This document shows, piece after piece, positions 34,827 to 46,709 of a DNA stretch of 64,000 bases. Both the position numbers and the translations under genes were made by a program. The notes beneath the pieces were generated by a model that saw only the letters and a program-made list of their open reading frames with translations, searched no databases and had not been told where the DNA came from. Origin of the DNA: Populus alba (Eukaryota > Streptophyta > Magnoliopsida > Malpighiales > Salicaceae); NCBI RefSeq assembly GCF_005239225.2, contig NC_133284.1:34052758-34116757 (forward strand), written 5' to 3'. Every line of letters starts with the position of its first letter. The stretch's first letter is position 1.

Positions 34827-37124
34827 GGGGGGAAGGCTGCTAGGGTACGGGATTTAGAGGCGGGTTGGCTCAGTGAGTTAATGGCGCGAGTTGGGAATGG
34901 AGAGAGATTCCAGAGTTTGTATTTTTGGAGGTTTTATTTAATGAGAAAAAACTAAAAAGGGTAAATCGCAACGCGGATTCAGTGTTTTGACGCATTTGTC
35001 CCTGATTGTGGGGTTTTATTACGGGAGTATCCTGGTGGGGATTTGGTGAGGATAGCGAGGTCTGTTTGCTAGGGATGGGTAGATGACGTGGAGGTGTAAA
35101 ACCGGTAATTCACGTAGGAGTTTTAAACTCGGTGGTCGTGATGATAAATTTGACCAGATATTAATGGATATCGACCGCCTTAACTTAGATGGGTATGAAA
35201 TTTTTTGATTTAGTCGGGCTGGAGAAGAATCTGGAAGTATTAAGATTGGTTTCGAGGTGGTTGTGGATATTGCTATGTCAGACGTTGACTTGACCCCACT
35301 CCAATTCAAAGTGTATAAATAATTTTAAAGTTTGAAAATATTAAAATTATACCAAGATATAAATTAAATATATATATATATATATATTATATACACATAC
35401 ACAAAATTCATTATTTATTATAATAATTTAATTATTTTTTTGCCCTTAAAAAAACAATAATCTTGGTGATAAGTGATAACAGTATTTTGATCTTTCCAGT
35501 TGATCCATTAAGGAATTAACCAAGATGTAAATGTCTTTTTAATTTTTTTTTGCATGGTGAAATGATCTAATTATTCTCCAACTCATCATTTTTTAAACCA
35601 ACAAAGAAAGGTATTTTTGTTTTTATATATTTTAAAATACAGTAAAATAACAAGTTTATTCTTGAAAAAAAAAAATAAACCATGTATATATGGGTATTTT
35701 GGTTTTTTCACTTAGGCTTTTTTGTAATTATCAAGTTCATCAAGGGTATTTTTATCTTTTAACAAGGTTAAATATTAATTAAATTGAAAAAATTGATGAC
35801 CCATAAAAAGCGCTCACTTACTTTAAACAGTGTGTACAACATCTACGATGTCACAAAATCCTCATTTGCATTGTTGTTGGAAGAGCCGCCAAGTCCTTTT
35901 TTTTTGTAAGAGCACGTGTCGGTGTGACAATTTGTCTCCCCTCAACCTTATTTTCTTTTTAAAAAAAAAAAATTACAGGTTGATCCTCTTTGTTGTTGAT
36001 ATTTCAACCTTATTTTTTTTATTTGTAATTTTTGTTCATGATCTTTTTGTAATTTTTTTTTGTTTTTAACTTGGTCCTTCAATTCTAATTTTTTTATATA
36101 TTTTTTTAATTTGATCTTTATTTTTTAAAATTTTTAAAATTTTTTTATTGTATATTAGTTTTCTCAACTTTGGAGCAGTTGGGGAAAAAATGGAATTGTC
36201 TTTCTAAAATAAGAGAGAATTTTAAACCTCCTACTTATCTTAATTTTCAGTGTTCATATTGCGTTGTTTGTGTAAAAAATGTTGTTAATTCTCTTGCCAA
36301 AGTACTACAAAGTCATGTTTTCCTTTAGTATTCTGCAGGGCAATCATTCTGTTGTTGATCTCCAAATGCATAGTGTTCTTATGTTGTTGATGTCTGTTTT
36401 TGTTAATCCTAGGGCATGCAATTGAAGTATTAGGAGGAGGTGATATTACCTTTGCCTATAGGGTGTGAAAAGACCACATTTTTCATGCGAATGCCTGTTT
36501 TGGGCATCCAATTTGCTTAAATTGATGGATATGCTATACATGTACATATAGGAAATTAAAATTGCCGGTAGTTATAGCCTATGATTTGCTTAATCATATA
36601 TTAAATAGTTGTAAAATTATAGCATTTAGGTTTGGATTTCAAGTTATAAATATCTAAATCTAATCAGGTTGAGATTGAATATAAAAATTCATACCCAATC
36701 AGATTTGAAAAGTAATTTTAGATTCAAATTCAATATAAATAATGCAAAACTAAATCCATAGATACATTTACCATCCCTACTTTACATCTCATCAAATTAA
36801 ACCTCATTTATGAACCAAAAATTTTGTAGTCAAACCTCAAATTAGCCCCTTGTTTTATAATCCAAATCCCAATTAAGTTTTCAAAACATTAAATTGAGTT
36901 TTATATCCATAGTCTTTACAGATTTTATGCAAGGAAATAATAAGATTGCGAAAGGATAAAAGGTAAACTAGAGATTTCATTCAAGATCCAGCTTGTTTAT
37001 ATATACTCTCTTTCAAAAAAAAAAAAATCCAAAAGAGAGTTTATAGAAATTAATATGGTTCATCTACTAAAAAAATAATCATATAACATTTTTTATAATT
37101 TCGTATGCCCATACTTCCCATACA
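34827..37124. other. Intergenic, AT-rich, no gene recognised
   Basis: The first 150 bp are promoter and leader of the SUD1-like gene. A (TA)n tract lies at about 35369-35388. The open frame at 35830-36069 is low-complexity Phe-rich. Nothing else is supported. Confidence 0.55.
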
Positions 37125-38340
37125 CCGGACACATGCCCAACTTCCCTTGCAAGATATATGCCCATGTAAGGCCTAGGCCTCGGCGTGACATGCCCAACAC
37201 CCTACGAGCTCGGGTTGTGCTCGAGCCCAACATGTTTGGGTTAATACAACGTGTCTAACCAATCTTTCATCTCTAATGAGCTCGGAAGCCTTGCTTGAGC
37301 CCAATATTCGCTAAAGAAATTTTTTAAAAACCTCACCTGAATCTTTCAGTATTTTATATTGATTTCATTAAGTATTATTTTGAGTACAATACAATTTAAA
37401 ATATCACAAGGATAAAATTACATTTTAGTCCATTATCTCCATAAAAAGAGAAGATTTATGGGCTATAAATATACAATGAATCCGCCACAAAACCCCTCTT
37501 TTCATATGAAAAAAAATTCTATAAACTCATAATGGTAACCCAATATTTTTATAAGTCTTTGTGGATTAATAACATAGAGACTTAGGGGGTTGTTGATGGA
37601 TTCAAATAAAATAAACCTAAAAAATCCCTAAAATGACAAAAAGCTCAATAAACACCAAGTAGCTTAGGCTCGGGCAAGATTCCTGAACTCACGCACCCAA
37701 CATGGGCATACGCCCATGCAAAGGCTAGACATACTGTCACACCTAGTCTTATTGAGTGTGTTGTCATGCCTAGCACCCTTATATGCTCTAGCCATCATGC
37801 TTGAGCCCAACATTCTTGGACCCATCTTTCATCTCTAATGAGCTTAGGAACCTTGTCCGAGTCCAACATTCACTGGAAAATTTTTCAAGACCTTGCTCAG
37901 GTTCTATAGTATTTTATATTGATCCAATACGTATTATTTTGAGTTGAATACAACTCAAAATATCACAAGGGTAAAATTATACCTTAGCCCTTTCTCTCCA
38001 TAAAAAAAGACAAGACTCGTAAGCTATAAATACATCATGAATAATTCAAACTAAAGGTTCACAATTTCTTTATTCTTAATATTTTTAGCATATATATTTT
38101 GAGAGTTTATCTCTCTAAAATATCATTGCACAATTCTAACTCTACAAAGTTATTGACTTTATTATTGGAGATTTTCCATGTCCATCAAAATAGATCTTTT
38201 GTAGGCATTAACTACCAACCATATTAACTTACCGAGCATTGTCTACTACTATCACAGATACTAGCCACCTTGACTAGGTATCGCCTGCTATTATCAACCA
38301 ACTGAGCTTTTTGTATCAAGTTGCGATACACTTTGATTAG
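37125..38340 (+). mobile_element. LTR-retrotransposon debris: two direct repeats, probably gypsy-like LTR pieces
   Basis: A segment at about 37130-37490 recurs at about 37690-38045. Shared phrases in order are 'tctttcatctctaatgagct', 'gagtccaacatt' or 'gagcccaatatt', 'agtattttatattgat', 'gtattattttgagt', 'aaaatatcacaagg', 'ctccataaaaa' and 'gctataaata'. The second copy continues past CTATAAATA into a leader-like stretch ('gttattgactttattattgg', about 38151-38170) reminiscent of R/U5 regions of Ty3/gypsy LTRs. No gag-pol remains. Confidence 0.5.
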
Positions 38341-38630
38341 AAAAAATAGATTAAATTACTTAAACTAAAAAATTAACCAATTATCTAATATATTTTTTTA
38401 TCCTAAGCTTCTTGAATTCCGTACTCATCACTAACTCTAAACATTTTGAAGACTGTAGCATCCCATCTTCAAAGTCAATATTGAAATTGTCAAGAAAATT
38501 AATGTACGAGGATTTAATCAAGTGCACATTTGCAATTCGATACTGCAAATTTCACATTTGTTCCAACTTTTTTGTCGAGTACATTAGATGATAATAAGAG
38601 AGCTTAATTAAGCAACCAACCAAATAGTTA

Positions 38631-38893
38631 TCATGAAATAACTATTTGGCAACAACAAAGACCTTTGTGATGAGTTGCACGCGGTGGGATTGGTAAGACA
38701 CACAAAGCACTTTCTGGAGAGTAATGGTAGAGCTTGCATGTCTTCACGCAGTCCGAGTTCCTTTTGCACGTAGCCGAAGCGCTAGGATAAATACAGTGAC
38801 TCAGTTCTCCATTTGTCTCCATTGCTTGACCAAGGAAAACAAGCAAGACGACAAGGAGGGAGACCAACTGTCTTGAAGCTTTTGAGAAGCCAT
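38631..38893 (-). pseudogene. Small secreted defensin-like cysteine-rich protein with out-of-frame start
   Basis: The frame ending at TGA 38631-38633 encodes a hydrophobic signal-peptide core (LVSLLVVLLVFLGQAM) and then a short mature domain with eight Cys. Spacing is C-x8-C-x5-C-x3-C-x11-C and a final CCC, so it contains the CxxxC and CxC pair of the CS-alpha-beta (defensin-like) fold. The only sensible ATG (38893-38891), correctly placed about 110 bp below a good TATA box, is in a different frame from this domain. An in-frame stop lies just upstream and no in-frame ATG precedes the signal core. A single-base loss immediately after the ATG would explain it. It is either a recent pseudogene, an assembly error, or a gene that starts at a non-ATG codon (TTG at 38867). 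Confidence 0.6.
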
Positions 38894-39005
38894 TGTCTTG
38901 CCTTGCTTAACCTTAAAAAAAAATCACAAATTTTTAGCTTCAAATAAGAACATTTCGTTCGACAGAAACAGCAGGTTAGGGAAAGAAGCTAGCTAGCTAT
39001 CAAGG

Positions 39006-39015
39006 TTTATATACT
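39006..39015 (-). promoter_or_regulatory. TATA box of the defensin-like gene
   Basis: The minus strand reads AGTATATAAA, a near-consensus TATA box, about 113 bp upstream of the ATG at 38893. Confidence 0.6.
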
Positions 39016-40291
39016 TGCATGGAATGCTTTTAAGGCAATGAAATCCGACATATTGATTTCTTTCTCAAAAAGAAAAAAAAAGTCAATGTATATATGGAAA
39101 TGATTTAAATAATTAGAGAGAAAATACAAATAGGATGTCTCTTTAATTGTCTTGATTGCTTCATAATTCGCTTTCTAAAGATTTTCTTGTTCACTTGTAA
39201 CTTCTATTTCTCAATATCTTAATTATTAGAAGTATTGAAATCATGGAAAATGAGACATGGCTTTGCGGACAAAACTTCATCCTTCAGAAAAGACAAAACA
39301 GTTTTGGATTTTCAGTTAAAGGAATCTATTTTTTTTATTTTGACCAAATTTTTTTTTTAATACAGTTATAATTATAATGAACTATGGTTTCGGTTGTTTT
39401 TTAAAATATTTTTTATATAAAAATATATTAAAATGATTTTTTTATTTTTTAAAAATTATTTTTTATATCAGCATATCAAAATAATCTGAAAACATTAAAA
39501 AAATATTAATTTAAAGTAAAGAAAAAATTTAAAATTTTAAAATTTTACAAAAATCTTTTAAAATAACATCTTAATTAGAATTATTAGCTTGTTGAATAAA
39601 CTTATAGGCCCATAAAAATTAAAATAAAAAATAAAAAGAGGAAAGCAAAGCAAGGGGAGTACTTAAACCAAGGTGTAACAATAATATAAGGGTTGAACTT
39701 ATTAAATTGATTTTAGTATGATAGAGTTGCAGTACTTTCAATTTTGATTAATGGTAAACATAATTTATTAAACAATACACGATTTCAGGACAGATGATGA
39801 AGGAGATAGCTCTCTCCTTTGAGTCATGAGTCCATGAGTTTGAATTCTAAGATTAGTTTTCACAAGAACTTATTTTTTTTGGAATATATATAGTTTCTCA
39901 TGAAAAATGTTAAGAAAATAGGTCTTGATTAATGTGTAAATTATTTTAAAGATATTTTCAATCATTATAAAAAAAAGAAAACGATGTACGCAAGTCTAAA
40001 TTATCACATAAACCATGTAAGCAATTATCTGATTATATAATTATAATGCACAATCTAATAATAAAAAATTATAATATTCATAATCTTAGAATTTTATAAT
40101 TTTTATATTCAAATAAATATTTAAACAAAACTTATTTTGAACCACAACAAACTCTTGAGACATTGAAATCCTAAATATAATTTCATGAGAAAAAAAATAT
40201 GTACATTTATGATACAAAGAATAGACCTCTTATATCAAACAGTCATCAAGTGTGTTATTATTAAATAAAAAAACCACTTATACAAACTAAT
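39016..40291. other. Intergenic, AT-rich, no gene recognised
   Basis: Contains a copy of the window's dispersed AT-rich repeat near 39380-39570 ('tatattaaaatgatttttt', 'cagcatatcaaaataat'). No coding signal. Confidence 0.55.
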
Positions 40292-41690
40292 TATTAAATA
40301 AAAAAACAACTTTTATAAATTGACCAAATGGGTTTTAGCAACTAGCCATTTGAATGCACTTCATCACGAGTCGAATAATTTTTTTCATGGAAAAAAAATA
40401 TACATAGGCTCCTCCAAACTGTTTTTTTGATAATAAATACAAAAAGAATTGAATGATAAAATTAAAAATAAAAATATTTGATTTGAAAAATAATAAAAAA
40501 AAAGACTTTAACCAACTGAGATCAACCTACTAAACTCGTGATTCGAGTTATGTATCTCATTTAAATATACATCAACCATGTGCAAAGAACTTTCTTTTAT
40601 ATCAAACAGCAATTTAAAAAAAGTAAAATGAAACTAGGGGCTGCATGTGGGATTGAAATAAAAAATAGCCTCGGATTTATTTAAAGATTGATAACAAATG
40701 TTTTTTTTTTAAAAAAAAACATATTTTTAAAAAAATGGAATGACGTTTTTTGTAATATGAAAAGGTTAAAAATACATTAAATAATAAAAAAAAAAATCAG
40801 GGACATGAGCCTACCGCACACCTGGCCTATAAAAAAGGCCTAGCTTGCGCTCCATCCTATAAATAAGGCTTGACTCTTTAATTTTTCCAATAGTAAAAGG
40901 CGGACATCACATTGTTTGTCCTTTAATTAAAAAAAAATTGCAAATGTCTTGTTGTTTGCTGGTCTAGTTTCTAGTGAACATGGGTCATTAGAAAACTTGG
41001 GCCCTATGTATTGTTTGCCTAAAATTTTGATTTTCAATCTATTTTTTATCCAAAATATATAGAAAAAAATTAAGACACCTTGATAAACCCATTAATAGCA
41101 TTAAAAAACCTAAAAAGCATACAACAAACCCAAAATTATCAAAAAACAAAAAAAAAATTTCTCTAGCTCAAATTGTTTTTTAAGCAATTTAAACGTGAAA
41201 AAAATACCTTAAGTGGATCTCCCCTCACCGAATATGACCCATTGATATTAAGATCAACCATATTGGTGGCTAAAATTGATGTTAACGGTGATCTTCTCTC
41301 TTTACAGCTAAAATCTCGTGACTCTCTCTTTCTCTTTTTCTCTTTCTCTCAAACTAAGGATTAAAAATAAGAAAAATAAAGTTTTGGACTAAAATTGGCT
41401 CTTTGTTTTCCGAAACTTAAAATATTAGGGGTCGTAGTATTTACAATTTAGAAAGTATAAGGTCTACAATAAATATTTTGTTCAAAGTTCAAAACAGCTA
41501 CCCATTTCCCTTGTTTTTTTTTTTTTCACTTTAGTCTCATGTCTTGTAATCTTACCATTTCCTAATACATTAACCTAGATTGGCTTCCAATTTGATCATA
41601 TAAGAGTGAGAAAAAAATTGTATTGAGATAAAGAAAAAACCACCATGAATAATGAGTTCATAGTGTTTTGTGAGAGGATTCATAATGTAA
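40292..41690. repeat. 1.4-kb direct repeat, copy A
   Basis: Collinear with copy B (43657-45030). Shared landmarks include 'gaccaaatgggttttagca', 'aggctcctccaa', 'taaactcgtgatt', 'acatcaacca', 'tttcttttatatcaaaca', 'cacacctggcctataaaaa', 'gtcttgttgtt', 'aagtggatctc', 'atattggtggcta', 'aaggtctacaataaatatt' and 'aaagaaaaaacca'. I estimate about 80% identity by eye, with small indels. No coding capacity. The copy ends where copia-derived sequence begins. Confidence 0.85.
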
Positions 41691-43444
41691 TTCGTACTGA
41701 TCATTCTATAGGTACTAACACTTTACTCTCTAGTACACCTGAAGCTCTATTTTCATTTATAGCCCTTCAAGCTCCATCCGAAATTATAGATCCACCTTTA
41801 TGTCAATCCATAGGCATCCGTAAGTCCATAAAGTTACCATATTTTGTTTATTCTTGTTATTCTTCAATCTTTTCTTTTTTTTTTTTTTAGTTTCTATACA
41901 TTGTCTTTCTAAGCTCTCTTTCTATAAAGAGGTAATTCTTAATCCTTTTTTGCACTAAGATATGGATGATGAACTTTCTTCTTTGCATAAGATAAATACT
42001 TAGGATTTAGTTCCTCTACCTCCTAGTAAAAGTGTTGTTGGTTGTCGTTAGGTGTATAAGATTAAAACTAATTTTAATGAGTTTATTGAGCGAACAATAC
42101 AAAACTAGGTTGGTTGCAAAATAATATTCTTAACAATATGATATGGATTATGAGGAGACATTTGCTTCTGTTGCAAAAATGATTATTATTCATGCTCTTA
42201 TTACAGTAGCTTTGGTTTGTCAGTGACATATCTCTCAACTTGATGTTAAAAATGCTTTATTGAATGGAGATCTTTAAGAAAAAGTTTATATGGTGCCCTC
42301 TCCTAGTGTTTCACATAACTCTAGGTATGTTTGTAAGCTCAAGAAAACATTATATAGTCCTAAACAAGCACTTTGTGCTTGGTTTGAGAAATTTTCTATT
42401 GTGATTTATTCTATTGGATTTGTTTCTAATAACTATGATTCTACTATTTTTATTAAGTGCACTGATGCAGGTTGTATCATTTTATCTTTATATGTTGATG
42501 ACATGATTATTACTAGTGAATGCATTAATGATATTTCAATTTTGAAAATAAAGTTAGCCAAACAATTTGAAATAAAGGATTTGGTTTCTCTATGATACTT
42601 CTTAAGTATTGAGGTAACCTACTCACCCAAAGGTTATCTTTTTTTCTCAGTCAAAATATATTACAGATATTCTTGAGTGGGCTAGACTTACTCATAATAA
42701 AACTGTAAATGCTCTTATTGAGGTTATTGTAAAGTATTCTTCTTTTAATGGTTTACCTTTGTCAGATCGTGATTTATACCATACTATTGTTAGGAACTTG
42801 ATATATATCATTATTACTCGTCTAAATATTGCATATGTTGTTTATGTTGTTAGTCAGTTTGTTGCTTCTCCAACTATCGTTCATTGGGCAGTTGTTCTTC
42901 GTATTTTATGATATCTTCAAGGTATAGTCTTTTACTTTCACCCACCTCTTTTTTGGAGCTGCGTGTATACTTTAATGTTGATCATGACATTGATGTCACA
43001 GATCACAAGTCTATTATTAGTTTTTGTATCTTTTTAGGTGATTCTCTTATTGATGGAAGACTAAGAAACAATCTATTGTTTCTCAATCTTCAAACGAAGC
43101 AGAATATCATTCTATGACATCTAGTTCCAGAAAGATTTTTTGGTCACGTTGGTTACTTGCAGATATGAGAGTTTTCCTTTCTCATCTTACTCCTATGTAT
43201 TGTGACAACTAGAGCTCTATTCAGGTTACTCATAACTCAATTTTTCATGAACGAACTAAGCACATTGAGATTGATTGTCATCTTACTCGTCGTCATCTCA
43301 ACCATGACACCATTACTTTGCCTTTTGTTTCTTCTTTGTAAATTACAGATTTCTTTATCAAGTCACGTTTTATTCTCCAATTTCATTTTCTAGTTGACAA
43401 ACTCTCGGTACTTGTAGCTATTGCATCGTGAGTTTGAGGGGAGA
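41691..43444 (+). mobile_element. Degenerate Ty1/copia pol fragment
   Basis: Translated pieces show the end of integrase (near 41700-41860), the reverse transcriptase and RNase H of a copia element. The longest open piece, 42290-42595, contains the polymerase core YVDDMIIT preceded by a typical 'CKLKKTLY' region. RNase H traces follow at about 43020-43340. The frame is broken by many stops and by shifts (for example near 43057). gag, protease and most of integrase are absent, and no 5' LTR or primer-binding site precedes it. It is a dead fragment. Confidence 0.88.
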
Positions 43445-43656
43445 TGTTGAGAAATATATGGGTTTTTTTTCTTGTTTTATTTATTTTGGGTAGAATAATA
43501 TTTTTATTTTCTTTTCAGTTTAGCCTATATATAATCTCTTTGTATTTAGGTTAAATTTGTTCCTTTAGATTATTGTGATCATGTAGTATCAATGAAAATC
43601 TAACGTCCTCCTCTTTTATTTTTGTATTTCTCTTTATTTATTTGGATTGTTTAACA
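43445..43656 (+). mobile_element. Probable copia 3' LTR
   Basis: Immediately after the RNase H remnant the sequence reads TGTTGAGAAATATATGGG and ends at TTTAACA, giving a TG...CA-bounded block of about 212 bp. It has an internal TATATATAAT at about 43526. Position and ends fit a small copia LTR. The right end is set by the abrupt start of repeat copy B. Confidence 0.65.
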
Positions 43657-45030
43657 ATTAAATAGAAAACTACTTTTACAAACTGACCAAATGGGTTTTA
43701 GCATTAACTAGCCATTGATCAGGCTTCATCACAGGCTGAATAATTTTTTTTCATGAAAAAAAATGAATATGTAGGCTCCTCCAACGTGTTTTTTTCGATA
43801 GTAAATGCAAAAAAATAAAAATTGAAGGACAAAACTAAAATTAAAAATATTCAATTTGAATAATAATAATAATAATAAAACTTAAGCCAACCAGGATCAA
43901 TCTATTAAACTCGTGATTTGGATCATGCACCTCATTTAATTATACATCAACCAAATGCATCAGACTTTCTTTTATATCAAACAATTTAAATAGTAAAATA
44001 AAAATAAAAGCTCATCTGGGCTTGGAATAATAAATAGCCCTATATTATTTAAAGATTGACAACAAAAGGTTTTTTTTTTTTTTTTTAGAAAAACCCTTTA
44101 ACAAACAAACAAACAATGGATAATGTGTCTTTTTTTTTTTTAATCTGAAGGGGTTAAAAATATATTAAATCAAAAAATAGAATAAAAAGTTAGGGGTGTG
44201 GGCCTACCCACACACCTGGCCTATAAAAAGGCCTGGCTTGCGCACCAGCCCATGAAAAAGACCAGGTTTGCAAACTAGGCCTTTATTTTTTCCAACAAAA
44301 AAAGGCAAAAGATTTTAATTAAAAAATTACAAATGTCTTGTTGTTAGCTGGCCTAGTTTCTAGTGATCATGGGTCATTGGGAAATCAGGTCCTGTGTGTT
44401 GTTTCCTAAAAAAAAAAAAATGATTTTCAATCCATTTTTTTTTACCAAAAACACCTTGATAAACCCATAAATAACATTAAAAAAACTAAAAACGGTATAA
44501 ATTTCCTTGGTGAAAACACGATATCAAATTTATTTTTTTAAACAATTTAAAAGTTTAAAAAAATACATAAGTGGATCTCTCGTCATTGAATGGGACTCGT
44601 CGACACCAATATCAATTATATTGGTGGCTAGAACTGGTATTAACGATGATTTTATCTCTTTACCGCTGGAATCCTGTGACTTTCTCTCTCTTTCTTAAAC
44701 CAAAGATTAAAAATTAAAAAAATAATAAAGTTTTAAAATGAAATTGGCTCTTTGTTTTCTGAAACTTCAAAAATAAAGGGCCCTAATATTTACAATTTAG
44801 AAAATATAAGGTCTACAATAAATATTGTCCAAAGTAAAAAAAAAAAAAAAACTATCAATTTTCCATTTTTTTTTATTCCATGTCTTGTAATTTTACTATT
44901 TCCTAACAAATTAACTTAAATTGGCCTCCAATTTAGTCATATAAGAGCGCAATAAATAAATAAATAATATATTGGGACAAAGAAAAAACCATGATGAACT
45001 GTGTTTTATGAGAAAATCCATAATATAATT
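43657..45030. repeat. 1.4-kb direct repeat, copy B
   Basis: Second copy of the repeat described at 40292-41690, in the same orientation. It begins directly after the copia LTR and ends near 'aatccataatataatt'. Copy A ends with the matching 'gattcataatgtaatt'. Non-coding. Confidence 0.85.
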
Positions 45031-46709
45031 TTACAAGGTGAATATTCCACACTTTTTAAAGTACTTTTAATATTTATTCAACCATTTAATTTCACAACAT
45101 CTCATTCATGAGTGTCACGTATTACAAACCAATCATCAAATTTTAAAAGTAAGTTTTCTCTCTCCCTCTCTCCTTGTTTGAGCATATTGGACCCTTGCGT
45201 ACTCCTTTACTGTTTGAAATCATGATTAGGCATGTTACATTGTCGAAGAAAAATGAAAAATTAATTGTTTGCTGTTAATTATTAGGCATATAATAAAGGT
45301 GGAGGAGGTCAAAAGAATCGGGCGCACGTCGTTCAATATTCTCCAGACATTTTAACCCAACAAAAGTGTTTGAATGGGAGACATTCCATAAAGTTGTATC
45401 TTGAAAATTGCTAAGGTGAAAGTTTTCCCTGCAAAACTTATACTAAAAAGGATGAACGTTTAAGACTCCCCTCCCTCCCTCCCTGTTTTTTTTTTTTATA
45501 AAACTCTGACTTTTGTTTCACTGTTGTTAAAATTCAAAAAAACAATTATTAAAGTGAGGACATGGATGATAATTGAGCAACAATTCTTAATGATTTCAAA
45601 GCATGTCAAAAATGCAAAGCTCTTGGCATGAGTTGTGTAGCATTTATGTTGCTGTATGTCAGCATTCCTGCTACAAACAACGTTTTACTCTAAAACAGAA
45701 AAGAACAATACCTAAGACAGAATCATTTTTATCAGGGCCCATTTCCACTTTTTATGATGCCTCGTATCGCACCCTCCTTCGAAGCCAGTGCTAGGCACTC
45801 CATCATAATTCACAGAGCGTGCTACACACGAGACCTTAGTTAGCATGGCACCATCTATCCATCCTTTGATAATCTCGCATCCCGAAGTAAATCAAGATAA
45901 CGAAACCTGAAAAGGATAGCCTCAAGCCTTTGGCAGTTTCCATCGTTTCTTTCTCCCTTTCCCTTTACCTCACTGTCTCATTCTCTCCTTCTCTCCCTCT
46001 CGTATGATTAGCATACTTAGGTATAGTTGTCGGTGGTGCAGTAGCTAAGCATCCTATGCAAGAAAACCATGCTCACATTTGTCCTTGTATAAGATCACAT
46101 GATCTCTATGGGCTCGAGTTCTTGTGCTCTGTACACTACACTCGACTGCTTGTCACTTCACAGTTTCTACCTTACCCGTCAAGGTTTTGGTGCATTTAAG
46201 TCTTGACAGTCTCTGCGTTAAATCTTTCTCTCTCTATCTCTCACAGCTGCTTTGGAAGGAACATTAATGGTGGATCATTGTTTATAACTGATTACGTCTC
46301 TTCTTGCTAAGCCAGGCTCAGGTGAGCAACGGATATATATATAGTGCTTGCTTCGTTCTTCTTCTTCTTCTTCTTCTTTTTTAAGATGGCAGCCCGCATT
46401 GTATAGGCGATAGCTAGATATGGTAATTGATGCTTGCTTGCATTAGTACGTAGATGGTTCAAGTAGGCTCATCTTTATATAGTTCCATCAAATGATCGAG
46501 AATAATTAAGGGTAGAAAGCTTGCAAAGCAGATGATTGCATCATTGAAATGATACTAGGAGCTGAAATCTTTAACTAGAATAAATATGCCACCACAGTGT
46601 TCATGTTGAGTATACATGTTTAAACTTCGCATCGATCTTTAACTGAAATCTTGGGAAGAATGTTTCTTGCTTATGAATTTACTTTTAACTATACACAGAA
46701 AGTAAAGTG
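45031..46709 (+). promoter_or_regulatory. Upstream region and probable 5' UTR intron of the FPP gene
   Basis: Unique-looking DNA with CT-rich leader-like tracts at about 45940-46010 and 46220-46245. A good donor (CAG|GTGAGC, intron starting at 46322) and a good acceptor (ACACAG ending at 46698), 11 bp before the FPP ATG, suggest a 377-bp leader intron. It contains a (CTT)n stretch at about 46357-46380. The small open frame at 45603-45794 shows no domain. Confidence 0.5.

Noticed and set aside
40292..45030. A single LTR retrotransposon with 1.4-kb LTRs
   Set aside because: The repeats lack TG...CA ends, no primer-binding site follows copy A, the interior starts within integrase, and the copia element has its own 212-bp LTR.
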